The notes under the pieces: model-generated
What the model saw: only the letters and a program-made list of their open reading frames with translations
Database searches by the model: none
What the model was told of the DNA's origin: nothing
In this document: piece after piece, positions 43,739 through 53,062 of the stretch
Numbering within the stretch: position 1 is the first letter of the stretch
How the letters are laid out: each line of letters begins with the position of its first letter
Source: Pseudomonadota bacterium
GTDB taxonomy: Bacteria > Pseudomonadota > Alphaproteobacteria > Rhizobiales > Rhizobiaceae
Direction of reading: 5' to 3'
Assembly: GCA_020161665.1 (NCBI GenBank)
Contig: JAIUPA010000038.1
Span: 1-64,000 of the forward strand
DNA length: 64,000 nt
Made by a program: the position numbers and the translations under genes

Positions 43739-44935
43739 ATGAGACATACATGGCGCTGGTTCGGCCCCGTGGACAAGGTGACGGTACGCGATGCGGCCCA
43801 GGCGGGCGCTCAAGGCATTGTCAGCGCGCTGCATCACATCGCGACCGGCGAGGTCTGGCCCGTTTCGGAAGTCGACAAACGCCACGATGAAATCCGCGCC
43901 GGTGGCCTTGTCTGGGATGTGGTGGAAAGCGTTCCGGTTTCCGAAGCGATCAAGACGCAGACCGGCGACTGGAAAGCCCATATCGCCAACTGGCAGGAAA
44001 CGTTGCGCCGCCTTTCAGCCTCCGGCATTCGCACCGTCTGCTATAATTTCATGCCGGTTCTCGACTGGACGCGCACGGACCTGCGCTGGGAAACACGCCA
44101 TGGTGCGAAGGCCATGCGCTTCGACCTGCCGGATTTTGCCGCCTTCGACATTCACATTCTGAAGCGCCCCGACGCGCGCGCCGATTATCCCGAATGGCTG
44201 ACGGAGGAAGCGGCCCGCCGCTTTGCCGATATGCCCGAAGCGAAGATTATAGCGCTCGGCAAGAATATCGGGGCGGGTCTGCCCGGCTCGGCGGACGGCT
44301 ACACACTCGACCAGCTTCTGGAAAAGCTTTTGAGCTATCAGGGCACCGACCGGGCGCGGCTGCAGCAGAACCTCATCGACTTCCTGTCGGAGGTAACGCC
44401 GGTCGCCGAAGCCGTCGGCATCAACATCTGCGCCCATGGCGATGATCCGCCGTGGCCGCTTCTCGGCCTGCCACGCATTCTTTCGACCGAAGCCGATTAC
44501 GCCCACATGCTGGGCCAAGTGGACAGCCGCGCCAATGGCGTGACGCTGTGCACCGGATCGCTCGGCGCGCGCGCCGATAACGATCTGCCCTTCATCGCCA
44601 CCCGCTTTGCCGAGCGCATCCACTTCGTCCATCTGCGCAATGTGACGTGCGAGACGGACACCGTGCCCTGCTCCTTCTTTGAGGACGAGCATCTGGAAGG
44701 CGGCACCGACATGGTGGCGGTGATCGCGGCCCTTCTCGCCGAAGAGGCCCGCCGCCGCGAGGAAGGCCGCTCTGACCACGAAATTCCGATGCGCCCCGAT
44801 CACGGACAGGAAATCCTCGATGACCTGACGCGCGGCGCGCAGCCGGGCTATCCCGCCATTGGCCGCCTCAAGGGGCTGGCCGAATTGCGCGGCATCGAAC
44901 GCACCCTTCTCCATTCCCGTTATGGACTGGTCTGA
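43739..44935 (+). CDS. uxuA: Mannonate dehydratase
   Basis: A 398-residue protein of normal length. MRHTWRWFGPVDKVTVRDAAQAGAQGIVSALHHI, read as MRHTWRWFGP and IVSALHHI, is the classic UxuA start. CYNFMPVLDWTRTDL near residue 100, NICAHGDDPP near residue 222, and HFVHLRNV with PMRPDHG near the end supply metal-binding His and Asp residues. It dehydrates D-mannonate to 2-keto-3-deoxygluconate. AGAGGACG precedes the ATG, 11 bp after the dehydrogenase gene. Confidence 0.95.
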   Translation: MRHTWRWFGPVDKVTVRDAAQAGAQGIVSALHHIATGEVWPVSEVDKRHDEIRAGGLVWDVVESVPVSEAIKTQTGDWKAHIANWQETLRRLSASGIRTVCYNFMPVLDWTRTDLRWETRHGAKAMRFDLPDFAAFDIHILKRPDARADYPEWLTEEAARRFADMPEAKIIALGKNIGAGLPGSADGYTLDQLLEKLLSYQGTDRARLQQNLIDFLSEVTPVAEAVGINICAHGDDPPWPLLGLPRILSTEADYAHMLGQVDSRANGVTLCTGSLGARADNDLPFIATRFAERIHFVHLRNVTCETDTVPCSFFEDEHLEGGTDMVAVIAALLAEEARRREEGRSDHEIPMRPDHGQEILDDLTRGAQPGYPAIGRLKGLAELRGIERTLLHSRYGLV

Positions 44936-44940
44936 CCCCC

Positions 44941-46335
44941 ATGGAACAGCTTTCTGCCAAAACCGCCCTGCCCCCGCATATCGCCCGCCCGGCCTATGAC
45001 CGCGCCCAGCTGAAACCGGGCATCATGCATATCGGCCTCGGGGCCTTCCACCGCGCCCATCAGGCCGTGTACACCCAGCGCGCCCTGAATGAAGCGTTTG
45101 GCCCGTGGGGCATTGTCGCCGTCAACCTGCGCTCGCCCGAGCCGGTGGAGGCACTCGCCGCCCAGGACGGGCTTTACTCCATCACTACCCGGGGTGCGGC
45201 GGAAGACCGCTCGGAAGTGATCGGCGCGACGGTCGACTGGATTTGCGCCGCGCAAGACCGGCAGAAGGTTCTGGATTACCTCGCCAACCCCGACATCCGC
45301 ATCGTGACGCTGACCGTCTCGGAAAAGGCTTACGGCCTGCATCCGGCGACCGGCGGGCTGGACCCGGACCATCCTTCCGTTTCGTCCGACCTTGCCCATC
45401 CGCACCAGCCGGTCGGTCCGGTCGGCTATCTGGTCGAAGGTCTGGCGCTGCGCCGGGCCGCTGGCCTCAAGCCGTTTACGGTTCTGTGCTGCGATAACCT
45501 GCCCGCTAACGGCCATGTGGTGCGCCGTCTCGTGCTTGATATGGCAGAACGGCGCGATCCGGCACTTGCCCGCTGGATTGCCGAGGAAGGGGCTTTCCCG
45601 TGCTCCATGGTGGACCGCATCGTGCCTGCGGCAACCGCCGCCACCCGCGAACGGGCTGAGGGGCTTCTCGGCGTCACGGACGCGCTGGCGCTCGATACCG
45701 AACCTTTCATCCAGTGGGTGATCGAGGATCATTTCGTTTCGGGTCGCCCGCAATGGGAAGCGGGCGGCGCGATCTTTGCAAAAGCGGCGGAACCCTATGA
45801 GAAGATGAAGCTTCGTCTGCTCAACGGCACGCATACGCTGCTCGCCCATCTCGGCATCATCCACGATCTGGAATGCACCCGGGATGTGATGGCCGTGCCG
45901 GAACTCGCCGCCGAGGCCCGCCGCCATCTCGACGCGACAGTTCCCACACTCGACCCCGTGCCCGGCATCGACCTTGATTTCTACATGAACCAGCTGATGG
46001 AGCGGTTCGCCAACCCGACGATTGCCCATCGTTGTGTGCAGATTGCGCTTGATACGACGCAGAAGGCACCGCAGCGCCTCTTTACCCCGTCCATCGAGAT
46101 TTTAGCCAAAGGCGGAGACGCGGCCGCCTTCGCCCATGTGGTCGGTATCTGGCTCAAGGCCGTCCTGAAACGGGGCGATTGCGACGACCCGCGCCGGGCG
46201 GACATTCTCGAGGCGGCGCGAAACATCAACCCCGCCGATCCATCGGCCTCGTTCTTCGCCATTCCCGGCCTTTTCCCGCCGGAACTGGTGGCGGCGCGCG
46301 GCTGGCGCGATCTCGTCAATGCGAACATGGCGTGA
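44941..46335 (+). CDS. uxuB: Fructuronate reductase / mannitol dehydrogenase family (UxuB)
   Basis: A 464-residue long-chain dehydrogenase. IMHIGLGAFHRAHQAVYTQ near residue 30, FTVLCCDNLPANGHVV near residue 180, and NGTHTLLAHLGI near residue 298 with the catalytic lysine region KLRLLNGTH are family hallmarks. It reduces D-fructuronate to D-mannonate, the step before UxuA, whose gene ends 5 bp upstream. The pair defines glucuronate catabolism; the entry isomerase UxaC is not in the window. The kinase at 52076 handles the product. Confidence 0.9.
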   Translation: MEQLSAKTALPPHIARPAYDRAQLKPGIMHIGLGAFHRAHQAVYTQRALNEAFGPWGIVAVNLRSPEPVEALAAQDGLYSITTRGAAEDRSEVIGATVDWICAAQDRQKVLDYLANPDIRIVTLTVSEKAYGLHPATGGLDPDHPSVSSDLAHPHQPVGPVGYLVEGLALRRAAGLKPFTVLCCDNLPANGHVVRRLVLDMAERRDPALARWIAEEGAFPCSMVDRIVPAATAATRERAEGLLGVTDALALDTEPFIQWVIEDHFVSGRPQWEAGGAIFAKAAEPYEKMKLRLLNGTHTLLAHLGIIHDLECTRDVMAVPELAAEARRHLDATVPTLDPVPGIDLDFYMNQLMERFANPTIAHRCVQIALDTTQKAPQRLFTPSIEILAKGGDAAAFAHVVGIWLKAVLKRGDCDDPRRADILEAARNINPADPSASFFAIPGLFPPELVAARGWRDLVNANMA

Positions 46336-46350
46336 GGCGAAAGCCTCACA

Positions 46351-47505
46351 TCAGCTCACGGCCTTCGCCACTTCGCGCACAAGGCGGTCCGCCGAAATCT
46401 CGCTGATCGACTTCGCGCCGGTCAGCGTCATCGCCACCTTCATTTCCTTGGAAAAAATGTCGATCAGGTTTTCAACGCCAGCCTGACCGGCGGTCGCCAG
46501 CGCATAGACGAAGGCCCGGCCAATCAGCACGCCATCGGCCCCTTGTGCGATCATGCGCACCACATCCAGCCCCGAACGAATGCCGGAATCGGCAAAGATC
46601 GTCAGATCGCCCTTCACCGCTTCGGCAATAGCCGGCAGCGCCCGGGCCGACGACAACACGCCATCAAGCTGACGCCCGCCATGGTTTGACACGACGATGC
46701 CATCGGCGCCGAAGCGCACCGCATCCTTGGCATCCTCGGGGTCGAGAATGCCCTTGATGATCATCGGCCCCTTCCAGTAGTCGCGAATCCATTCCAGATC
46801 GCTCCAGCCGATGGACGGGTCGAAATTCTCACCAAGCCAGCCGATATAGTCGGCAAGCTTGGTCGGTTCACCGCGATATTTAGAGATATTGCCAAGATCA
46901 TGCGGCTTGCCGAGAAGGCCGACATCCACCGCCCAATGCGGATGGGTCATGGCCTGCAACACGCGCCGCAGCGGTGCGTTGGGGCCGGACATGCCCGAAT
47001 GCGCATCGCGATAGCGCGCGCCCGGCACCGGCATATCAACAGTGAAAACCAGCTTGCGGATGCCCGCCGCCCAGGCGCGCTCCAGCGCATTCTGCATGAA
47101 ACCCCGGTCGCGCAGCACATAAAGCTGGAACCAGATGGGTTTTGCCACCTGCGCCTGCACCTCCTCGATCGGGCAGACCGAGACGGTGGAAAGCGTCATG
47201 GGAATGCCCTTCTTCGTGGCGGCGCGGGCCGCCTGCACCTCGCCACGCCGGGCAAACATGCCGGTCAGACCCACGGGGGCCAGCGCCACGGGCAGCGCCA
47301 CATCCTCATCAAAGAATTTCGTGGCGATATCAACCGCGCCGACGTTTTTAAGAACGAGCTGACGCAGCGCCAGCGCGCCGAGATCATCGACATTGCGGCG
47401 AAGCGTATGCTCGGCATATGCCCCGCCATCGATGTAATGAAACAGGAAGGGCGGCAGACGGCGGCGCGCCGCTTCGCGGTAATCCGACGCGGATGAAATG
47501 ATCAT
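46351..47505 (-). CDS. lldD: FMN-dependent L-lactate dehydrogenase / alpha-hydroxyacid oxidase
   Basis: A 384-residue FMN barrel enzyme. [23 protein letters not shown] at the start, [15 protein letters not shown], and [18 protein letters not shown] with the catalytic histidine and arginine define the family. It oxidises L-lactate to pyruvate and donates to quinone. Its ATG overlaps the stop of the upstream regulator as ATGA. It could use L-lactate from the SDR/FAH branch as well as external lactate. Confidence 0.93.
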   Translation of the reverse strand: MIISSASDYREAARRRLPPFLFHYIDGGAYAEHTLRRNVDDLGALALRQLVLKNVGAVDIATKFFDEDVALPVALAPVGLTGMFARRGEVQAARAATKKGIPMTLSTVSVCPIEEVQAQVAKPIWFQLYVLRDRGFMQNALERAWAAGIRKLVFTVDMPVPGARYRDAHSGMSGPNAPLRRVLQAMTHPHWAVDVGLLGKPHDLGNISKYRGEPTKLADYIGWLGENFDPSIGWSDLEWIRDYWKGPMIIKGILDPEDAKDAVRFGADGIVVSNHGGRQLDGVLSSARALPAIAEAVKGDLTIFADSGIRSGLDVVRMIAQGADGVLIGRAFVYALATAGQAGVENLIDIFSKEMKVAMTLTGAKSISEISADRLVREVAKAVS

Positions 47506-48257
47506 GGTTTCGCCTCTTCCTTCGAAATGCGACCTCTGGCCAGATCCGCGCGACGCGCACGGGCGGCCTCCTCCTCGATTGTCTTCAACCCGGCTTCGAC
47601 GAAGCTTAAATGCTCCAGCACGGCGGCGCGCGCCTTGTCCGGTTGCCGCGCCAGAATGGCCTCGACAATGCGGCGATGCTGGACGTCAAGCATGTCCGCC
47701 GTCTTCGGCAGGCGAAACAGCTGCTTCAGGCTTTCGGCGATGCTGAGGCGCATCAGTTCGAACAGGCCGGCCATGACTTGCCGCAGCACCGCGTTCTGCG
47801 ACGCTTCGGCAATCACCATGTGAAGCTTGGCATCGGCTTCGGCCTGCCGGGCGGGGTCGCTCCCGCCGGGCGCTGTCACAGCCTCAAGGGCTGCCACCAG
47901 ACGAACACGGTCCGCCTCGCTCGCCCGCTCGGCCGCGTAATAGGCGGCGTCGGCATCAAGCGATTTGCGGATTTCCATCACATCGCGCCAGTAACCGGCA
48001 TCGAGCCGCGCCAGACCGCCAAGCGGTTGCAGTGCCGCCTCGACAAAGGTCTTGCGCCCGGGATCGGCGACATAGGTGCCGCCACCTTGACGGCTGCGGA
48101 CCACGCCTTGGCTGATCAAGGGCTGCATCGCTTCGCGCAGGCGCGAGCGCGAGACGCCGAGTTCCACGGCCAGCGCACGCTCCGTCGGCAGGCGATCCCC
48201 CGGCTTCAGGCCGCGGGCCGCAATCATCGCTTCAATCCTGGCAGTGAGCGCCTTCAA
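47502..48257 (-). CDS. lldR: LldR/PdhR-like FadR-subfamily GntR regulator
   Basis: A 251-residue protein with winged helix residues 5-70 ([34 protein letters not shown]) and an FCD domain with acidic metal positions ([19 protein letters not shown]). The start is a TTG at 48257, which lies just after a TTGGTCTTACCAA operator. LldR represses lactate genes until L-lactate binds. Its overlap with lldD makes co-transcription certain in practice, and autoregulation is likely. Confidence 0.87.
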   Translation of the reverse strand: MKALTARIEAMIAARGLKPGDRLPTERALAVELGVSRSRLREAMQPLISQGVVRSRQGGGTYVADPGRKTFVEAALQPLGGLARLDAGYWRDVMEIRKSLDADAAYYAAERASEADRVRLVAALEAVTAPGGSDPARQAEADAKLHMVIAEASQNAVLRQVMAGLFELMRLSIAESLKQLFRLPKTADMLDVQHRRIVEAILARQPDKARAAVLEHLSFVEAGLKTIEEEAARARRADLARGRISKEEAKP

Positions 48258-48267
48258 AACGGAACCT

Positions 48268-48280
48268 TTGGTCTTACCAA
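48268..48280 (-). promoter_or_regulatory. LldR-type operator TTGGT-CTT-ACCAA
   Basis: A perfect 5-bp inverted repeat with 3-bp centre, 11 bp before the TTG start of the regulator. It has the TGGT-N3-ACCA form known for PdhR/LldR proteins. A second TTGGTCA half lies 5 bp away at 48284-48290. Confidence 0.75.
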
Positions 48281-48373
48281 TTATTGGTCATTTGGGGAAT
48301 GAATTGCCATTTGGCAGTTTCAGCACCATGTCGCAGGATTGGTTGAGCGTCAAGCGCTGTATTGGTCGGACCA

Positions 48374-49267
48374 TTATGGCGCGATTTCGATGGATGCCAT
48401 CATGGTCGTGCGGGCCGTTTCCAGATGCAGGCGGCTGGCCGCACGGGCCTTCTCCAGATCGCCACTCTTCAAGCCCTCGATATAGGCCAGATGCTCACGC
48501 ACCGCGACGTGGTTGCGTTCCTTCTCAAGCTTTTTGTTCCACTGATAGTGGTAGTGAAAGATCGCCGACATGACGCCCTGAATGTTGCTGAAGAAGCGAT
48601 TGGGCGAGACGCCATTGACCAGCTTGTGGAAGCGGTGATCGAGTTCGGAGAACTCGCGGTAACGGCGATCGAAATCGGCAAGCAGCGCCCGGTGCTGCTC
48701 CTCCATACGCGTCAGTGCCTCCCAGGCCGGGTGCCCGGGCGGCAGGGCGACAAATCGGTCAACGGCGCGATATTCCATCACCTCACGCATATCGAACAGC
48801 TCCTCGACAAACTCCACCGTCAAGCCCAGCGCCCGCCAGCGGCCATTGCTCTGGCGTTCCAGGAGGCCGTAATGGCTGAACTTGTTGAGGCATTCGCGGA
48901 TGGCCGAGGTGGAAACGCCGAACTGGCGAGCCAGATCCAGCCCGTTGATGACGCCGCCCGGCTGGCAATCGGGACCGACCATCCACGCCATGAACTTGCG
49001 CTCCAGCATATCGGCCAACGGCTCGAGTTCGGCGGAATCGAGATAATCGGTGCGCAGCGGCAAGCGCAAGAGCCGCCTTTCGCGTTCGCCCTGCTTGACA
49101 AGGCCGTTGCGGATCAGCCCGGCAATGACGGCGCGCACCGTCGTGCGGCTGACGTTCAGCTGCCGCGACAGTTGCGGCTCGGAGGCCAGCACATCACCCG
49201 GCTTCTGGCTGGACAGAAGGGACAGGCACTGGTTATAGGCCCGCTTGTACACGCCGTTGGTCTTCAT
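48374..49267 (-). CDS. Second GntR-type regulator with two tandem winged helices and FCD-like domain
   Basis: A 297-residue protein. The first winged helix is residues 5-68 (GDVLASEPQLSRQLNVSRTTVRAVIAGLIRNG), and a second at about residues 85-148 (VINGLDLARQFGVSTSAIRECLNKFSHYG) is followed by an FCD-like domain (FDMREVMEYRAVDRFVAL, FSELDHRFHKLVNG). The layout is the same as the protein at 36330-37304, with low overall similarity. It is divergent from the zinc dehydrogenase and UxaA-type operon, which it probably controls. Palindromes at 49319-49334 and 49350-49368 are candidate sites. Confidence 0.8.
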   Translation of the reverse strand: MKTNGVYKRAYNQCLSLLSSQKPGDVLASEPQLSRQLNVSRTTVRAVIAGLIRNGLVKQGERERRLLRLPLRTDYLDSAELEPLADMLERKFMAWMVGPDCQPGGVINGLDLARQFGVSTSAIRECLNKFSHYGLLERQSNGRWRALGLTVEFVEELFDMREVMEYRAVDRFVALPPGHPAWEALTRMEEQHRALLADFDRRYREFSELDHRFHKLVNGVSPNRFFSNIQGVMSAIFHYHYQWNKKLEKERNHVAVREHLAYIEGLKSGDLEKARAASRLHLETARTTMMASIEIAP

Positions 49268-49318
49268 CGCCGTTTATTCCCCCCCTGCCGTTTCGCGACC
49301 TGTTTTTTACGCCTTGAT

Positions 49319-49334
49319 TTTTTTATATAAAAAA
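49319..49334. promoter_or_regulatory. Perfect 16-bp AT palindrome in the divergent promoter
   Basis: TTTTTTATATAAAAAA is its own reverse complement. It lies midway between the divergent starts at 49267 and 49403, so it may be shared promoter sequence or a site for the two-winged-helix regulator. Confidence 0.45.
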
Positions 49335-49349
49335 CAAATTGCGGGCAAG

Positions 49350-49368
49350 TTGGATGTCTTTTATCCAA
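49350..49368. promoter_or_regulatory. Inverted repeat TTGGAT-N7-ATCCAA
   Basis: Perfect 6-bp arms with a 7-bp spacer, 34 bp before the start of the zinc dehydrogenase gene. Position and symmetry fit a repressor site. Confidence 0.5.
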
Positions 49369-49402
49369 AAAGAACATTTCATCTTGAACCAAGGCCCCCT
49401 TC

Positions 49403-50413
49403 ATGAAAGCCCTGATCTGCGACGAACCCGGACGCCTTTCCCTGATCGAACGCCCCGTGCCTGAGCGGGCGGAGGGTGAGGTTCTGGTGCGCATTCGCCA
49501 TGTCGGCATTTGCGGCACGGATTTCCACATCTATGCGGGCAAACACCCCTTCCTCGAATATCCGCGTGTCATGGGCCATGAGCTCTCCGGCACCGTAGAG
49601 GAAGCGCCCGCTGGCAGCGCGTTGAAGACGGGCGACCCGGTTTACATCGTACCCTATCTTTCCTGCGGCCACTGTCATGCCTGCGCCAAGGGGCTGACCA
49701 ATGCCTGCCAGAACATCAAGGTTCTGGGCGTTCACTGTGATGGCGGCATGGCGCAATATCTTTGTGTGCCGGAGGCCAATGTCGTTGCGACCGGCGACAT
49801 TGCGCTCGCCGACGCCGCCATGATCGAGTTCCTCGCCATCGGCGCGCATGGCGTGAAGCGTGGCGCGATCACCGCCGCGGATCGTGTTCTCGTCACCGGC
49901 TCCGGCCCCATCGGCATGTCGGCGATCATCTTCGCCAAGGCGCGCGGCGCACATGTCACCGTGATGGATACGCGACGTGACCGGCTGGACTTTGCCCTTC
50001 ACCGCCTTGGGGCCGACGCCCTCCTGATCGCCGATGAAAATGCCGAAGCCGAAGCGCTGCGCATGACCGACGGCAACGGCTTCGACGTGGTGATCGACGC
50101 CACCGGCAATGCCGTGCCCATGCAGCGCGGCTTCAACTTTCTGGCCCATGGTGCGCGCTATGTGCTGCTTTCGGTCGTTCGCACCGACATTACCTTTTCC
50201 GACCCCGAGTTCCACAAACGGGAAGCCACGCTTCTCGCCAGCCGCAACGCGCAAGCCGACGATTTTGCCGAAGTGGTGCGGCAGATGAAGGCGGGCAATG
50301 TGCCGACGCGGGCGCTCAATACCCATACCGGACGGCTGGAAGATGCCGTCTCGCTCTTTACCGAATGGTCACGGCCGGAAGCGGGTGTGATCAAGGCCAT
50401 TCTGGAGGTTTGA
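49403..50413 (+). CDS. Zinc-binding medium-chain alcohol dehydrogenase, L-galactonate/L-gulonate 5-dehydrogenase-like
   Basis: A 336-residue dehydrogenase. VGICGTDFHIYAGKHPF and GHELSGTVEEAP are the catalytic zinc region; CGHCHACAKGLTNAC is the structural zinc motif near residue 90; VTGSGPIGMSAIIFAK is the cofactor motif. It is 2 bp ahead of a UxaA-type dehydratase, so it probably oxidises an aldonate such as L-galactonate to a keto acid entering the altronate route. The substrate is an inference; sugar-alcohol oxidation is possible. Confidence 0.82.
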   Translation: MKALICDEPGRLSLIERPVPERAEGEVLVRIRHVGICGTDFHIYAGKHPFLEYPRVMGHELSGTVEEAPAGSALKTGDPVYIVPYLSCGHCHACAKGLTNACQNIKVLGVHCDGGMAQYLCVPEANVVATGDIALADAAMIEFLAIGAHGVKRGAITAADRVLVTGSGPIGMSAIIFAKARGAHVTVMDTRRDRLDFALHRLGADALLIADENAEAEALRMTDGNGFDVVIDATGNAVPMQRGFNFLAHGARYVLLSVVRTDITFSDPEFHKREATLLASRNAQADDFAEVVRQMKAGNVPTRALNTHTGRLEDAVSLFTEWSRPEAGVIKAILEV

Positions 50414-50415
50414 TC

Positions 50416-51939
50416 ATGAGTGCCGCGAAAATCTTGCGCTTGAACGCCAACGACAATGTCGTGGTGACCGTCACCGACCTGCCCGCCGGAAGCCCCGCCG
50501 AAAACGTCATCACCACCATGCGCGTACCACGCGGCCACAAGGTGGCGGCCCGCGCCATCGCCAAGGGCGAGCCGATCCGCAAGTTCGGCCAGATCATCGG
50601 CTTTGCCAGCACCGACATTCTGCCGGGCGAATGGGTGCATGAGAAAAACGTGACGATGGGCGAGGATTTCGAGCGCGACTATGCCTTCGCCTCGGAAGCC
50701 AAGCCCTTCGAGGGCCTGCGTCCGGGCGAGGTTCCGGCTTTCTTTGAAGGCTTCCGCCGCGCCGATGGCCGGGCGGGCACCCGCAACTATATCGGCATCC
50801 TCTCGTCGGTGAACTGTTCGGCCACGGCGGTCGATTACGTCGCCGACGCCATCAACCGCTCTGGTATTCTCGAGGACTATCCAGAGATTGACGGCATCGT
50901 ACCGCTGCCCCACGGGCAGGGTTGCGGCATGGCGGGCAAGGGCGAGGCGTTTGACGTTCTGTCGCGCACGCAATGGGGCTATGCCAGCCATCCGAACTTT
51001 TCCGCCGTGCTGTTGATCGGCCTTGGCTGCGAGGTGTTCCAGATTCCGCGCATGAAGGAAACCTATGGCATTGCCGAAGGCGATCACTTCCAGTCACTGA
51101 CCATTCAGGAGATTGGCGGCACCCGCAAGGCGGTGGAAGCGGGCGTGGCGCGCGTCAAGGAAATGCTGCCCTTTGCGGCGCGCTCCAAGCGCGAGCCGAT
51201 CCCGGCGTCGGAACTGACGCTCGCCCTGCAATGTGGCGGTTCCGACGGCTATTCGGGACTGACGGCCAACCCGGCGCTCGGCGTTGCCGCCGACATGCTG
51301 GTGCGTCAGGGCGGCACGGCCATCCTCTCTGAAACCCCGGAAATCTACGGGGCCGAACATCTTCTGACGCGACGCGCCGAAAGCGTCGAAGTGGGCCAGA
51401 AAATCGTCGATCTCATCCACTGGTGGGAAGACTATACGTCGAAGAACGGCGGCGAGATGAATAACAACCCCTCCCCCGGCAACAAGGCGGGCGGGCTCAC
51501 CACCATTCTCGAAAAATCGCTGGGTGCGGTCGCCAAGGGCGGCAATTCCACGCTGCGCGGCGTTTATCGCTATGCCGAGCGCATCGACCGCAAGGGCTTC
51601 GTCTACATGGATACGCCCGGCTACGATCCCGTGGCGGCGACGGGTCAGGTAGCGGGCGGGGCCAATATCCTCTGCTTCACCACCGGGCGCGGCTCGGCCT
51701 ATGGCTGCAAGCCGGTGCCGTCCATCAAGCTTGCCACCAACAACGAGCTTTATGCCCGCATGCCTGACGACATGGACATCAATTGCGGTGATATTGTCGA
51801 AGGCGTGACGCTGGAGGAAAAGGGTCAGGAAATCTTCGAGACCGTCTTGGCGGTCGCGTCCGGCAAGCCGTCGAAATCCGAAGAACTTGGCTATGGCCGC
51901 AACGAATTTGTGCCCTGGCAGATCGGCGCGGTGATGTGA
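50416..51939 (+). CDS. uxaA: UxaA/GarD family altronate or galactarate dehydratase
   Basis: A 507-residue enzyme with an N-terminal SAF domain (about residues 5-80) and the UxaA catalytic part (GRAGTRNYIGILSSVNCSATAV near residue 120, PLPHGQGCGMAG near residue 165, LALQCGGSDGYSGLTANPALG near residue 270). It dehydrates D-altronate to 2-keto-3-deoxygluconate, or galactarate in the GarD branch; full-length SAF plus catalytic form occurs in both. The kinase KdgK gene converges 136 bp downstream. A tagaturonate reductase gene is not seen next to it. Confidence 0.88.
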   Translation: MSAAKILRLNANDNVVVTVTDLPAGSPAENVITTMRVPRGHKVAARAIAKGEPIRKFGQIIGFASTDILPGEWVHEKNVTMGEDFERDYAFASEAKPFEGLRPGEVPAFFEGFRRADGRAGTRNYIGILSSVNCSATAVDYVADAINRSGILEDYPEIDGIVPLPHGQGCGMAGKGEAFDVLSRTQWGYASHPNFSAVLLIGLGCEVFQIPRMKETYGIAEGDHFQSLTIQEIGGTRKAVEAGVARVKEMLPFAARSKREPIPASELTLALQCGGSDGYSGLTANPALGVAADMLVRQGGTAILSETPEIYGAEHLLTRRAESVEVGQKIVDLIHWWEDYTSKNGGEMNNNPSPGNKAGGLTTILEKSLGAVAKGGNSTLRGVYRYAERIDRKGFVYMDTPGYDPVAATGQVAGGANILCFTTGRGSAYGCKPVPSIKLATNNELYARMPDDMDINCGDIVEGVTLEEKGQEIFETVLAVASGKPSKSEELGYGRNEFVPWQIGAVM

Positions 51940-51951
51940 GACAGGCCGACT

Positions 51952-51974
51952 GAGAGAGGTCACGAACCTCTCTC
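51952..51974 (+). terminator. Hairpin after the UxaA-type gene
   Basis: GAGAGAGGT (51952-51960) pairs with ACCTCTCTC (51966-51974), 12 bp after the stop. Only two T residues follow, so efficiency is uncertain. Confidence 0.55.
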
Positions 51975-51976
51975 TT

Positions 51977-52047
51977 CGTCATGGTCGGGCTTGACCCGAC
52001 CATCCATCCTTGCATTCTGGATCCTCGGGTCAGGCCCGAGGATGACG
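51977..52047. repeat. Rhizobial-type two-hairpin intergenic element
   Basis: The ends CGTCAT and ATGACG are inverted. Inside are two hairpins: ATGGTCGGG/CCCGACCAT (51981-52003) and ATCCTCGGG/CCCGAGGAT (52021-52043), joined by CATCCTTGCATTCTGG. It fits the RIME-like class of rhizobial repeats and lies between convergent genes, where it may aid transcript ends. Confidence 0.75.
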
Positions 52048-52075
52048 GGTGTGGATGAGGCACAGCGCGACGGCT

Positions 52076-52993
52076 TTACCGCGCCGCCTCGTCCATCGGC
52101 ATCAGTGCGCCGCGCTGCATGATGACCTTGGAAGACACGGCATGGCCGCGCGCCATGGCCAAACGCAGGTCCGCCCCTTCGGCCAGCGCTGCCAGAAAGC
52201 CGCCATTGAAGCTGTCGCCCGCTCCGGTCGTATCGACCGGCTGAACCTTCTCGACGCCATCAATCCTCAAAATGCCCTCAGGCCCGAGCGCCAGCATCGG
52301 CCCGCCGCCATTCTTGACGACCACCGTTCCGGCCCCGGCGGCGCGGTAGCGTTCGGCGCAGGCGTCCAGCGAGGCATCACCAAAGACGGCGGCCTCGTCG
52401 TCAAAGCTCGGCAGGACGATTTCGGCGCTGGCCGCCGCCGCCGTGATCGAGGCTTTCATGACCTCGGCGCTTTCCCACAGGCGCAGGCGGATATTGGTAT
52501 CAAACACCGTCAGCTTGCCCGCCTTGCGCGCCTTCATGACGGCCGCGACGAAGGTTTCGCGCCGTTCGGGCGCGAGGATGGCGAGCGTAATCGCCGAGAA
52601 ATAGACGACATCGGCAGCGGCAAAGGCGGCGTCCAGAACGTCTGCATCATCGGCCAGAAGCTTGGCCGCCGACTGGCTGCGCCAATAGGTAAAGCTGCGC
52701 TCCCCCTCTTTGATTTCGATGAGATAGAGGCCGGGCTGGCGCACGGGGTCCGCCGAAACAAAGCGCGTATCAATGCCGTTTTCGGCAAAGAAGGCCTTCA
52801 TCTTGGCGGAATAGGGATCGGTCCCGAGCCGCGTGAAATAGGCGACATCCCAAGTGTCGCGCGGCAGGCAGGCGCGCGCATACCAAGCGGTATTCAGCGT
52901 GTCACCGGCAAAACCCAGCCTGAAATCACCATTGGCGAGCGTTGCCATTTCCAGCATGCATTCGCCCGCCGACACAAACAGTTTGCGGCTCAT
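52076..52993 (-). CDS. kdgK: 2-keto-3-deoxygluconate kinase (PfkB family)
   Basis: A 305-residue sugar kinase. AGECMLEMA and RLGFAGDTLNTAWYARACL at the start carry the substrate-binding region; LTVFDTNIRLRLW near residue 165 and DTTGAGDSFNGGFLAAL near residue 250 (catalytic Asp in GAGD) are PfkB signatures. It phosphorylates KDG, the common product of UxuA and UxaA, to KDPG. It is the last gene of the leftward ABC-lactonase operon. GGAGGAG precedes the ATG at 52993. A KDPG aldolase (Eda) is not in the window. Confidence 0.9.
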   Translation of the reverse strand: MSRKLFVSAGECMLEMATLANGDFRLGFAGDTLNTAWYARACLPRDTWDVAYFTRLGTDPYSAKMKAFFAENGIDTRFVSADPVRQPGLYLIEIKEGERSFTYWRSQSAAKLLADDADVLDAAFAAADVVYFSAITLAILAPERRETFVAAVMKARKAGKLTVFDTNIRLRLWESAEVMKASITAAAASAEIVLPSFDDEAAVFGDASLDACAERYRAAGAGTVVVKNGGGPMLALGPEGILRIDGVEKVQPVDTTGAGDSFNGGFLAALAEGADLRLAMARGHAVSSKVIMQRGALMPMDEAAR

Positions 52994-53062
52994 GTCTTCT
53001 CCTCCGGAAGCTTCCCTATGAGGAGATGGCATCCTTTCGACGAAAGTACAATGCGGGGCTGA

